Source: Nymphaea colorata
Taxonomy: Eukaryota > Streptophyta > Magnoliopsida > Nymphaeales > Nymphaeaceae
Length of the DNA stretch: 64,000 nt
Reading direction: 5' to 3'
Assembly: GCF_008831285.2 (NCBI RefSeq)
Contig: NC_045145.1
Span: 18,040,802-18,104,801 of the forward strand
Both the position numbers and the translations under genes were made by a program. The notes under the pieces are model-generated. The model ran no database searches. It saw only the letters and a list, made by a program, of their open reading frames with translations, and was not told where the DNA came from. This document shows, piece after piece, positions 1 through 34,690 of this stretch; position 1 is the stretch's first letter; every line of letters begins with the position of its first letter.

Positions 1-477
1 GCCTTCTTTGACTTTGACTGGGCTGGTTGTCAAGAAACACGTCGCTCAACTACTGGTTTCATTACATTTCTTGGCACTAATCCTATCTCATGGACAAAAA
101 AAAAAAAACAACCCACAGTAGCCAGATCTACCACTGAGGCTGAGTATTGATCAATGGCATCCGCTGCTGCTGAATTAACTTGGATCACACATATCCTTAA
201 AAACATCGGACAGACTTTATCTCCTAGAGCCACTGGTTCTCTATTGTGACAACATGTCCGCACTTCACGTGTCTGTCAAACCGGTCTTTCATTCTCGCAT
301 CAATCATGTCGAATTAGATTATCATTTTCTAAGGGAAAAGGTTGCGCTCGGTCTTCTTACAACTCAATTTGTTCCATCGACCCAATAGGTGGCCGACATT
401 TTCACCAAAGCTCTCTCTCGGACCACCTTCGATTTTTTAAGAGGCAAACTAGCACTTTCCATACTGCGCCTAGTTTG
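1..477 (+). mobile_element. Ty1/copia retrotransposon remnant, RNase H region
   Basis: Conceptual translation gives the C-terminal part of a copia polyprotein. DWAGC, the RRSTTGF block, the [13 protein letters not shown] block and EAEY are followed by CDN, HVELDYHF and VADIFTKAL, in the order typical of copia RNase H domains. The reading frame is broken by in-frame stops after EAEY and near 242-249, a frame change near 240, and a TAG replacing a codon just before VADIF. It is therefore a dead fragment. The window begins inside the element, so its upstream part is not visible. A purine-rich tract near 476-486 is where a polypurine tract would be expected. Confidence 0.9.
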
Positions 478-504
478 AGGGAGGCTAAAGGCGATATCAG
501 GGGA

Positions 505-850
505 ATCAAGAAGGAAACACTAGTGAGCCACACTAATGAAGGAAGCAACGACAATAATGGTAATCGTTATATCAGGAAGGAAACACAAGTCAACCATGAT
601 ATTGGAAGAAGTAATGATGGCAATCGTTACAATGGCAATATCAAGAAGGAAACACAAGTGAGCGACGCTAATGAAGGAAGCAACGACAACAATGGTAATC
701 GTTATATCAGGAAGGAAACACCAGTCAACCACGATATTTGAAGAAGTAATGATGGCAATAGTTACAATGGCAATATCAAGAAGTAAACACCAGCCAACCA
801 TGATAATGAAGAAAGTAACGACTGTAATCGTTACAATGGCAGTAATGTTG
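505..850 (+). repeat. 135-bp tandem repeat, about 2.5 copies
   Basis: Units starting with ATCAAGAAG occur at 505, 640 and 775, a period of exactly 135 bp, with the third copy degenerate. Each unit has an internal half-repeat of about 65-70 bp (AGGAAACAC plus the GTAATCGTTA core). It lies just after the copia coding end and before LTR-like sequence, so it is probably the 3' untranslated part of that element. The first two units are open in one frame (45 residues per unit), but I see no sign that this is a gene. Confidence 0.8.
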
Positions 851-1199
851 ATAAGGAAATGTCATCTGGCCCAAGTAATGAAGGCAGTAATACAAGGCAA
901 TGGCTGGCCAGAGAATTACTAACAAGAGACGCGAATGCAATTGTCAAACAGAGAGGTGCAACAACTAAACAAGGAAATAACAACTGTAGATTAGATACTG
1001 TTTCCTCGTGTAAAGATCGATACAAATCCTGTAATTTAAAAAATAATGGTGCTTGTAATTCTATTATAAATAGAAGAAAGATCCCAGCCTATCGTCACTA
1101 AGAACGATAGCTGCGTTTGTGGACGTAGGTGTGACTTTACACCGAACCATGTTAAATCAGGCATTAGTCTCATGAATCTCCGTTTTTCTTCATTTAGAG

Positions 1200-1633
1200 T
1201 AGGGGTGGGCATCTGGTCGGCCCTGGTCTGCTCGTCGGGCCCGGTCCCGGCCCGATATCCCAGGTCCCGGCCCGATGGGGGGGGGGGGGAAGGGGGAAGA
1301 AGGAAAGGGAGGCTGGAGAGGACGTGGAGGTGGAGGGGGGGGGGAGAGGGGGAAGAAAGAGAGGCGGAGGAGGTGGAGGGGGAAATGGGAAGAAGGAGAG
1401 GCAGAGGTGGTGGAGGCGGAGGGGGGAAGAAGGAGAGGCAGAGGTGGTGGAAGCGGAGGGGGGAAGAAGGAGAGGAGGAGATGGGGGACGGGAGGAGGAG
1501 GAGGATGGGGGACGGGAGGAGAAGGAGGATTGGGGACCGACTCAGCTCGTGACCCAGTTTTCCCGGCTCGGATCTGGGCCCAACCGGGTCGGGTACTGGG
1601 TACCCACCGGCGGCCTGCCTGATGCCCAGCCTA
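1200..1633. mobile_element. non-autonomous hAT-type element (434 bp) nested in the LTR
   Basis: The left end is TAGGGGTGGGCATC. The reverse complement of the right end is TAGGCTGGGCATC, an imperfect terminal inverted repeat. The element is flanked by a perfect 8-bp duplication ATTTAGAG at 1192-1199 and 1634-1641. An 8-bp duplication and this type of terminus fit the hAT superfamily. It carries no transposase. Its interior is GC-rich at both ends with a long homopurine tract between. Similar termini recur near 35215 and 42288. Confidence 0.85.
1274..1538 (+). repeat. homopurine (G/A) tract inside the hAT element
   Basis: About 265 bases are almost entirely purine on this strand, built from GGAGG, GGGGAAGAAGGAGAGG and related units. 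Two adjacent units containing GGCAGAGGTGGTGG repeat closely. All three forward frames are open through much of it only because purine-only codons contain few stops. The resulting Gly/Glu/Arg-rich frames are not credible proteins. Such mirror-like tracts can form triplex DNA in principle. Confidence 0.85.
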
Positions 1634-1641
1634 ATTTAGAG

Positions 1642-1880
1642 TGAACTTATTAGAAACTGATAAAATCCAGAGAATGTGTGACACAACAAAATATGTCAAC
1701 ATATCTCGAAAAATAACTAGAAGATAAGAGATTGTTAGCAATTAGCGTCATAGTGGTTGTTCTTAAATGTAAAAAATATATATAATTTTCACCTTTCATT
1801 TTGTTCGTGTAAAAGTTGGATTTGTATGAATTATTTCGCTTCTCCGAGTCGTTTCGGTCGGCTATGCATAAGAGGAAATG
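1642..1880. other. intergenic, end of LTR remnant to SYD leader
   Basis: AT-rich sequence with no recognisable gene. The first 40 bases probably continue the interrupted LTR. The remainder would be the upstream region of the SYD gene. No clear TATA box can be assigned to SYD. Confidence 0.4.
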
Positions 1881-1892
1881 GCACCACAGAGA

Positions 1893-1895
<3 letters not shown>

Positions 1896-1946
<51 letters not shown>
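1896..1946 (+). promoter_or_regulatory. (GA)n tract at the SYD promoter/leader
   Basis: About 50 bases of uninterrupted GA dinucleotides lie roughly 130 bp before the inferred leader-intron donor. GA repeats of this kind in plant promoters and leaders are known binding sites for BASIC PENTACYSTEINE/GAGA-binding proteins. Their use here is inference. Two tiny upstream ORFs follow: ATG at 1947 (four codons plus stop) and ATG at 1988 (two codons plus stop). Confidence 0.55.
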
Positions 1947-1949
<3 letters not shown>

Positions 1950-2009
1950 GAGGCGGGTTAGTTCCCCGCGAAGGCGTCGTTGAGGCCATGTGGTAACGGA
2001 TTCCGGCGT

Positions 2010-3299
2010 TGCCTACAGGAGATAGTCGGGCCATCGATTCCGTGAGGGTTCTTTTGCCTGAAAGGAAGCGAGCCAGGGTGAGTCTCCGTCACTCTCCTGC
2101 TTTTGTTCGAAATTCGAAGAAAATTTTTCCCTTTCTGTGCTTTATGCTTCGGTTTTTCTAGCAGTCCTGATGATTTCGATGCCGAACCCCACCTCCTTGT
2201 CTTCATCTCTCGGACTTATTGTCCCCTTGTAATTTGTGGGTTTCATCGTTGCTAAATTATAAATTTCTTTGTAACTTCCTTTTTGATATTTTGACGTTGA
2301 AAGTTGTGCAACCTTGTTGGCTTAAATTTAGGAGCCCCTTCGGTATTTGCTCAGTGTCCTGGTGTTTTTGTCACTTGTGTATGCGATGTGCGATTTTTAG
2401 GGTTTAAAGTTTGCAAATGATTTCGTGCTCTACTTATGTTGGATACGGACGTCTGTCAGTAATTATTTTTTGTTGCTTTTTGACTAATCAGTTATGTATG
2501 CAGGATTTTTACCATTATAATTTTCTTCCTTTCAGTTTTCCTAGCTTTGGTTATTTGTGCATTCTGGAATCGGGGGTGGAGGGGAAATCGGATGGACTCA
2601 TTGAGAGCCATGAAATTATGCTCTTGATATTTGTTCATTATGGGCTTTCTTGCACCAACAGTGCAGTATTTGCTATTGCTATGAGAATGTAATACTGAAA
2701 TTTCTTTCTTTCTGTGGTTCTGCTGAACGGTTGCTGGACGATCTATAAGTAGCGGTAAGAAATCTATTGAAGATATGGGAGAAGCAGAAACGCAACATTC
2801 TAGAACATCGTTCATGATATGCACCTTGGGGCCGTTACCACACAGATTGTTGATGAATCAAAATTAGTGACCCCTCAATTTGACATGAAATGGAAGCCTT
2901 GTTCCTGTTATTTAAATGCTAACTCTTTCTCTCCTTGGCCATTGCTGTAGCTTTAGTGTTGGAACTTGGAACTTGGAACTTGTCTTCTGTTTTTTGAATA
3001 TTTGCTGGTAGTTCTAATCTCCGCTTGTATCCTGACCCTTTGCTAGGATTATGCATCTTGGTGGGGTGTAGACCTCCTAGTTGTGGTTCTCGCTGCCATT
3101 TCAATCTCCATCTGTCTCAATCTTTTATCTAATATATCCTTCAAATTGCTAATCTTGTTTTCTATTCCTTTGCACTAATTCTTGGATTATATATGTAAAT
3201 GTCCATGTACTGAAATATAGAGGCTTGTCACTGTTTCGTGTAATTGTCTGATGCCTTTTGGTGCATCATTCTATTCTGAGCCTTTGTTTCTTGTGAAAG
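2010..3299 (+). other. SYD: SYD 5' untranslated exon and leader intron
   Basis: A strong donor, CCAGG|GTGAGT, occurs at 2078. The region after it is T-rich with many stops until the coding ATG at 3300. Plausible acceptors are the AG ending at 3280 and the AG ending at 3299, directly before the ATG. The 5' end of the transcript is not determined. I see no other gene between 2100 and 3299. Confidence 0.6.
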
Positions 3300-28548
<25,249 letters not shown>

Positions 28549-28720
28549 GCTGTGAAATAAACATTTTTTGTAAAATATGTAAGAAGTATATTCCCAAAGT
28601 CTGTCCCCAAGTAGAATTAAATTCCCAATAGGAGACCTTGGTCGAGCAGGTGCATTATTTGTTTTACTGCAACCAAGGTAACAAACTGCTATAAGGTTAA
28701 CAATCATATAAATGAAAACC
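28549..28720 (+). terminator. SYD: SYD 3' untranslated region
   Basis: AT-rich sequence follows the TGA at 28546-28548. An AATAAA at 28556-28561 lies very close to the stop, and TGTAA and TATAAATGAAAA motifs at about 28570-28715 are alternative polyadenylation elements. The cleavage site is not determined. Confidence 0.45.
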
Positions 28721-29248
28721 TCCGGGGATGCTCATTCAAAACAAAAAACCAGGTCTGCCAAGTTTCGGCATTCCTATGTTTTGTTGGATTATTATCCAAG
28801 ACGACTGTGGCTGTTGTGCAGGGCGATGACTTCTGTTGAAGCTGTGTGGGCTGCCGTGTCCAGCTGTGCAGGTCCATCGTAAACAGTGTAGTATGCCGGT
28901 GCATTTGGGTTGCCGGTTAAAGGAAAACGATGCTATAGGAAAAACGAGGTTCTTACTTGGATTTGGTACTCTCCTGGAACTGGGTTTGGTACTGATCCCA
29001 GTTCTAGGGGATTGAGATTATGTCCCTGCGTCCTCCAAGGGACGTCCTCACCTTGCAATTAGAATTGGTATCCCTAGGTAAATGGAGGGGTCGGACTCAG
29101 GTGGGGAAGAAGCTGCTATCCGACGTGATAAGGTCTTTAGCTCGGACATCGAGCATGATGCATTTCTAAAGATAAACGGCATGCTAACCTAGAACAACAT
29201 ACAAATTTTACACGCTTAGGGATGACCTTTCAAGCAGTAAAAAGGAAG
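28721..29248. other. intergenic, SYD to U2 fragment
   Basis: No gene or clear repeat is recognised. G+C is slightly higher than in the flanks near 28960-29110. No upstream sequence element typical of plant snRNA genes (GTCCCACATCG-like) is seen before the U2 fragment. Confidence 0.4.
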
Positions 29249-29286
29249 CTACCTTTCTCGGCCTTTTGGCTAAGATCTAAGTAGTA
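29249..29286 (+). pseudogene. U2 snRNA 5'-end fragment
   Basis: ACCTTTCTCGGCCTTTTGGC (29251-29270) plus TAAGATC (29271-29277) matches the highly conserved 5' end of U2 snRNA. The following bases approximate AAGTGTAGTA with an inserted T and a lost GT, and similarity stops after about 38 nt. The branch-point-pairing region and the Sm site are absent. No snRNA promoter is visible, so this is a truncated copy rather than a functional gene. Confidence 0.8.
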
Positions 29287-29559
29287 AAAAGAAGAAGAAA
29301 ATCATGTTTATAAGGCTTCTGTTTTGTGCTGAGGCTTTGGCTAAGCAGCATCTGATTTTTGTGAAGTTGGCCGTCAACCAAGCGCGTAGATTTGACATCT
29401 GGAGCACACTTGAAAGTCGCTCTAAAGTTTTTTAGGGTTCCATGAATATCCGAGAGACCAGTGACGGCCGGTGAAGTGGCTGATATTATACAAACAACTG
29501 AATTCAATTTCCATGCGATGCGGTGAACTACATTTACGATAGTGAGGGGATTTCTTTTT

Positions 29560-31218
29560 CTACCAGTAGTCCTTACATGAACAACGACCTTCCTCAAAAT
29601 GGTGGAACCGTTTGTTATCTCGAATCACTATTCTACGACCATAGACTAATGATATGAACTTCATGGCAGTATGGCAATCAATACATATGCGAAGGTTCTT
29701 CATGATCTTAATAGCATGGCTTTTGGATGTTGATATTAGCCCAAATGCCACTGCAATCTTCTCGCTATGTCTGCTAAGGTCCTGTTCTTTTCCCTTGTCA
29801 TCCAAATCTAGAAGCACTACACTCGTATTTGGCACGTAACCAGACATCTTCAATGTTGCCATCATTTCTTCCACCATGGCATGAATTTCTTTAGATCGAG
29901 GGTGCAAACCCTCTCCCATGGCAAACTTATGAACTTGATGGTTGATTCTTATCGAGCTCCATCCCACCATTTTCTTCAGCCTTCCGTCTCTCATTCTACT
30001 TCGTATCTCTGAAACTTTTTCCCATCTTCCCTTTGCAGCATACATATTGGACAGAGACACCTGATAGGCTGCATTATTAGCACCCATTTTAAGAAGTCGA
30101 CTTGCAGCGAATTCTGCAATGTGAACGTTGCCATGAGTACAAGCAGCACTCAATAAAGTTGCATATACAATTTCATCGGCATCAACCAACATGGTTTCGA
30201 CAAGCTCACATGCATCCTCCAATCGACCAGCACGTCCAAGAAGGTCAATCATGCATCCATAATGCTTGACATTCGGCATGAACCCAAAATCTCCTTTCAA
30301 GAGCCCTCGGAAATAAGTTTCCCCCTTTTGCACAATACCTCCATGGCTGCAAGCCGACAATAGGCTAACTAGCGTCGCTTGATCAGGCTTTTCCCCCTCT
30401 TTTACCATTCTTTGAAACAATTGTATTGCTTCCTCCCCCCGGCCATGCACAGCAAGTGCCGCAATCAATGCATTCCAAGCAGATAAATCTTTCACACGCA
30501 TTTCACCGAACACTTGGCATGCATCTTCTAAGTCGCCACATTTAGCATACGTATCCAAAATTGAGGTGGTCACGAAAAGGTTTTCCATCATTTGAGCTTT
30601 AATGGCCCAAGAATGCAGCGCTCGGCCGAGATGGTGAGCACCAAACTGCGCGACCAGTCGAAGAAGTGCCACAATAGCCACAGAATCTGGACAAAAATCC
30701 AAACTCAGCATCTCGCGGAATAAAACCAAAGACTCGTCAAGTCTCCCATTTCTGGCGAACCCATTGAGCATGGACGTGAAATGGACCAAATCCTTCTCTG
30801 CAACGCCGTCGAAGACGCTCCAAGCATCGTCGGCGAGGCCGGCGTTCGCATAAAAGTTGATGAGGGAGGACTCAAGAAGTTGATGGCCCTGGAGACCAAA
30901 TTTGAAGACATGGGCATGAATGGCTCTAACCTCATCCAAATTGCACCCTCTCAGTAGGAAAAGGAAGGTGAAGGCATTGGGTCTCAAGGTGAGGCCATTG
31001 GAGAGGATATGCTTTGTGTAGACAAGTAGACCTTCGTGTGGTTTGTGGGTGATGGTGTAAGCTTTAATGGTATTGTTCCAATCAAAGAGATTAGCGCATC
31101 CCTTCTTTATGAGCTGGCCACAAAGTTGGTCCAATCGTTTGGGCTGTATAGCAGAGGAGTTCAGCAAGGAGCAATGAGGTCCCTGCCTTTGGGGAATGAC
31201 TTGGTTGGCTAACAGCAT
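29560..31218 (-). CDS. PPR protein with C-terminal DYW domain
   Basis: The single-exon gene encodes 552 residues. About 30-365 are PPR repeats, recognised from WNNTIKAY, AWSVFDGV, WNALIAALAVHG and the DLLGRAGRLEDA block. E/E+ motifs follow from about 366 to 455 (KKMVGWSSI, HPRSKEI). The DYW domain occupies roughly the last 95 residues and keeps the cytidine-deaminase zinc signature, HSE and C-x-x-C (CIDC). It ends with the tripeptide DYW at the C-terminus. Proteins of this class carry out C-to-U editing at specific sites in plastid or mitochondrial RNA; the target site cannot be read from sequence. The start is the first Met, because an in-frame TAG lies just upstream. The N-terminus has basic residues but no clear transit peptide by eye. 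The protein is rather short for a DYW protein. Confidence 0.93.
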   Translation of the reverse strand: MLLANQVIPQRQGPHCSLLNSSAIQPKRLDQLCGQLIKKGCANLFDWNNTIKAYTITHKPHEGLLVYTKHILSNGLTLRPNAFTFLFLLRGCNLDEVRAIHAHVFKFGLQGHQLLESSLINFYANAGLADDAWSVFDGVAEKDLVHFTSMLNGFARNGRLDESLVLFREMLSLDFCPDSVAIVALLRLVAQFGAHHLGRALHSWAIKAQMMENLFVTTSILDTYAKCGDLEDACQVFGEMRVKDLSAWNALIAALAVHGRGEEAIQLFQRMVKEGEKPDQATLVSLLSACSHGGIVQKGETYFRGLLKGDFGFMPNVKHYGCMIDLLGRAGRLEDACELVETMLVDADEIVYATLLSAACTHGNVHIAEFAASRLLKMGANNAAYQVSLSNMYAAKGRWEKVSEIRSRMRDGRLKKMVGWSSIRINHQVHKFAMGEGLHPRSKEIHAMVEEMMATLKMSGYVPNTSVVLLDLDDKGKEQDLSRHSEKIAVAFGLISTSKSHAIKIMKNLRICIDCHTAMKFISLVYGRRIVIRDNKRFHHFEEGRCSCKDYW

Positions 31219-31514
31219 GTTCCTAACCTACATGATATGCTTCACGAATATGGAGTCGGCTACAAGGAGAACCTTCCAAAAACCAGAGCGCTTAACTGTC
31301 CTGCCCTTGAGAGGCAAACCGAAGAGAACCTCAACTACTACGCTTACGAAGACGGCACCACTGTTGAGAAGTAAGTTATCATCGTTATTAGACCCTCGCC
31401 TCACCATCTATTGCAAGGATAACAGACAAAGAGGGATACTAAAACGGAACGCGACTGATGCATAACAGGGTCGACTTCGTGAAGTGGCTTAGAAGTCAAA
31501 AATGCAAAATTTAA
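31216..31514 (+). pseudogene. unrecognised two-exon coding-like fragment
   Basis: Plus-strand sequence after an AG at 31215 is open to a strong donor, GAGAA|GTAAGT, at 31371. An acceptor ATAACAG ends at 31468, and the frame continues to TAA at 31512-31514. The joined peptide of about 66 residues includes HEYGVGYKENL, NYYAYEDGTT and DFVKWLRSQ and looks like real protein composition. No upstream exon can exist without overlapping the PPR gene on the other strand, so it is most likely the 3' end of a broken gene. I do not recognise the family. Confidence 0.35.
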
Positions 31515-31525
31515 CTGGCCCCCTT

Positions 31526-31880
31526 GTCTCTGTCAGCACCAGCATCTTCCACTGCGCCTTCTATTTCCACGATCCCTACACTGGTAATTTCATATACACA
31601 AAATAAAACATTCAGCTCATTCTGAAAACCAAGAGAAACTTGACGTGCAACTTCAGAACAAGAGCAGATGAGAAACGTATTCTGTTTCCTGCCTGGCGTA
31701 TCAAGAGGAGTCGCTTTGATCTAACAACCATAAGTTCTAGATGAGAGAGGAGACAGGACAGACAAAACTTCGGAAGGGAATAAAGGAATCAGTGGAATGT
31801 TCTGATTGCATTGGATAATATGACCATGCAGCTCGCTTACGCTCGCTCGCCCTATTTTTAGTGGGAGCAGATATCAGCAG
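31526..31880 (-). pseudogene. Nudix remnant Z, heavily eroded
   Basis: 31526-31745 aligns by eye with exon 3, intron 2 and exon 2 of the intact Nudix copies. The GCATCTTCCA, AATAAAACATTCAGC, AAGAGAAACTT and GTATCAAGAGGAGTCGCTTT segments are in the same order and spacing. The Nudix box is destroyed and the frame is lost. Exon 1 is missing. The segment 31828-31860 corresponds to the promoter-proximal GCTCGCTCG plus TATA-like (CTATTTTTAG) region of the other copies. It is the oldest visible member of the array. Confidence 0.6.
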
Positions 31881-32643
31881 AAGCAGAAGACCTGCAAGAA
31901 AAGGAAACCTAAGGAAGTGGAATCAGTTTTTAGTGGCTATTGTTCTTCCAGCCACTTGGGAACATATCAAGAACTATGATGACTTTCGATGCATCTGCTT
32001 TATTTCCTTTCGGTCGAGATATGGGAGATGGACAACGATTCAGCTTCCAGAGTGTGAAGTCTTACATGCAATTGCTGTTCAAGAGAGTTCATGCTGATTC
32101 GGTACTGTTTGGGTAATTTGGGAAGTCGATGATCTTGGAATGATCAGTCTTTTTTTCTGTAAATGCCAGTTACTTTCTATTACGTAAATTTTCCATTTCT
32201 TAAGAAAAAACATATTGAAATAGAATTGTTAAGTAGTCGCCAAGAAGAATGTGCTTCATAAATCAGGAACACATAACATAAAGAACATACTAAGTTCAGT
32301 AAGAAAGGGTTTCGCGGACCCGAATGACCTCGGCAGAATCTGAGGTCAGATGTTTGCATTTCATCTTCGAGAAGAGTACAAAAGTGCAATTTCTTAAAGA
32401 ACAAGATGATTCCTTTGGCAATGTTCCCTTCAATCTGTGATCGACAATTCTCCTCAAGGTAGAGAAAGTTTCACACTTTCAACTTTCGAGCCCCACAGGA
32501 TGTAGGAAGAGATCACTGTGTTCGATAACGAGCCCAAACTGATGACACCCATGATGATGATGACTTCAATGACACGGAGAAGAACTAGCTGAGACCAGCT
32601 CCTGAGGTTCTTATTAGCTGACGATGCCTCTACATGTAATCAG

Positions 32644-33615
32644 TCAATCCATGTTAAGGATCAACCTGTCTAGTGCCTTTCTCATCCATTCATGCTTGCA
32701 GCGTTCTCTTGCACCCGCAACACTCCTCTATTAAAACATAATAGCAGAAAGAGAACACAATGTTTAGGCTTCAATGTATATTCTTCAACAAATCATTGAT
32801 TGTGCTTACGGTTTACCCAAATTCTTTCTCGGAGATGTTTCTCTGGCCAAGGATCCTCCAGATTATGCAAAGGAAGTACATGCGCCAAATGATATCGATC
32901 TTCATGCCCTTTGCTATTGAACTTCAATTTACCAAGCATATCCTGCAAGCAAATATTAAGAAACATACCTTTCAGTAATCAGTCATAACAAGCTAATTAA
33001 TACCCATATTTATGTTTCTCTTAATCTACTACTAGTTTCTCCGACCCTTCATTAACTTGGATCACGAACATATGAAGTTATAACATGTATCGTATTGTGA
33101 AGCAGTGAGAGTTTTCCTCGGAGTAGCCTTTTAGTGGACAATGCCAAAAACTAACTCACCCCTATGTTTCCATCAACGCCAGCCTCTCCCATTGCTGCCA
33201 TGTGAGCCGCTTCTTCTACAGTGTCGTCGTTCTCCTATCCTCCCCGCATTGGTATACGCAAAATAAAACTTCAGCATTTTCTGAAAACTAAGAGAAATCA
33301 ACTGCGCAGACAGTGAGAAGCATGATTCAGTTCTGTAGCTTGGGTATCAAAACCGTGTCGCTTTTCTGAGCTTTGACAACCAGAACTTCTAGGATCTTCT
33401 GGTCGGAGAGCTTACAAGGAATGCACCTGCGAGAACGGAGGCAACAAGTTCATTTTACTTCCATTCTGTCTATTGCTGATAGGAAGGGAGTCCCCACGAG
33501 GCACTCATTCTAAAGGATCGAGATTAAGAGAGAGAGATGCTTACCCTACAATAAGGCGACAACCATTCTCGCACGGTTGGTTGGGATGGCCGGTGCGAGC
33601 TATCATCGAAATCAT
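32644..33615 (-). pseudogene. Nudix hydrolase pseudogene A
   Basis: The five-exon layout equals copies B and C: 33545-33615, 33339-33426, 33160-33243, 32817-32942, and an exon 5 ending at 32644. Exon 1 still reads MISMIARTG. The disabling changes are: the exon-2 donor is CT instead of GT (33337-33338); the exon-3 acceptor is GG instead of AG; the Trp of GGWE is a TAG stop; and the Nudix box has lost the REUxEE core (HMAAMGEAG). Exon 4 has a 6-base in-frame deletion. A good TATA sequence is retained upstream. It cannot make a functional enzyme. Confidence 0.88.
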
Positions 33616-33781
33616 GGTAGCGGGGTGGTGCTTCCACAAAATGATTTTCGACGACCAACAAGAGGGGACGGCAAGAAACAAAGGCGAAAGAAGAACAGCA
33701 GAAGGGAAGAAGGCAGAGCAGGGTTGTACCGTACAGGACGAGCACACAGCTTGCTTCTGCTACCGTTCGCGCTCGCTCTCT

Positions 33782-33791
33782 CTATTTATAG
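33782..33791 (-). promoter_or_regulatory. TATA box upstream of Nudix pseudogene A
   Basis: The sense strand reads CTATAAATAG, about 170 bp before the ATG, in the same relative position as in copy C. The upstream side is pyrimidine/GCTCGCTC-rich in all copies. Confidence 0.6.
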
Positions 33792-34624
33792 GGGGCATCA
33801 GAGACAGAGGAGGCAATAAAAGTGGAGAATTACAGAGGGAAGGAATGCCAAAGAAAGAGTGTCAGTGTTGGTTTCGATGGACAATCTCTACCTCTCCGTT
33901 CCGTGTCCCCAAGATATGAGCAGTTTTTGCTTCGTTTCCTAACGAAACAAAATGGGAAGTAGGACCAGCGGGCCGCCGCCATCATTGTGGCAACAGGATC
34001 CCCCTCTCATCATCTGTGTGGCTTTGTCGACTTGGTGGCGTTACTGCTTAAAAAGGTCCTCCAATGGCCTTTATAAAACAGCCATGGACGCGATCCCTCC
34101 CCCACTTCCACTTATCTTATTCGTTTCCTCTTAGGAAAATTTTATCTACAGGACCAGGCCTGTTCTTCTACATCTTTATTAAGGGAAAAGATGCTTGTTT
34201 TTTAATGTTTTCGGTAAAGGCGCTGGTTCTCCTACTACTGCACCCGCCAACATTCCAAAAGAATAGATTCTCAACTCCCAATCAATTTTTTTTCTTTTCG
34301 TATCATCGTCCTTGAGGTCGAACTTTGGTTGAAGGAAATGGCAAGAGTTTCTTTTGCTTTCCCTTCTTTGATTAAATTGAATTAAGTGCTTTTAATTTTT
34401 ATCTGTTATCTTAGGTTAAAAAACTGTTTTTGCAAGTAGCAGTTGTTCGATTTGTGATTTTGCTTGCTAGTTGTTAAATTTCATAGGGAATAAATTGTCA
34501 TAATATAAGAGCAGATGAGAATGAAGGGTAATGCAAGTCGGCATGATTACCTCAAGTTAGAGATTTTGCTAGAGCTTACCAGAGCCGTCATTAAAAAAAA
34601 AAAAGTAAGAAATTTGTAAGAGGA

Positions 34625-34690
34625 GGAACGAAGGGATTTGAACCTCTTACCTCGAGTAGTAAGGGCAAAAAACCAATGGAGCTACTGATT
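34625..34690 (-). other. tRNA-like or SINE-head sequence, degenerate
   Basis: On the minus strand, TAGCTCCATTGGTT (plus 34671-34684) resembles a tRNA A box. GGTTCAAATCC (plus 34633-34643) matches a B box about 28 bases downstream. T-arm pairing is incomplete, and no full cloverleaf can be drawn. It could be a decayed tRNA or the head of a tRNA-derived SINE. Confidence 0.3.

Larger units (their letters stand above)
851..1680 (+). mobile_element. probable copia 3' LTR remnant, split by a hAT element
   Basis: A TATA-like TATAAATAG at 1065-1073 is followed by GTTTGTGGACGTAGG and a CCGAACCATGTTAAATC block near 1117-1158. This combination is typical of the promoter and R/U5 part of plant copia LTRs. 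The sequence is interrupted at 1200 by the hAT element and resumes at 1642. I did not define the exact LTR ends, so the boundaries are approximate. Confidence 0.5.

Noticed and set aside
1172-1644. Overlapping Gly/Arg/Glu-rich ORFs of 106-126 codons
   Set aside because: They exist in all three frames because the tract is almost purely purine, and they lie inside a non-autonomous transposable element.
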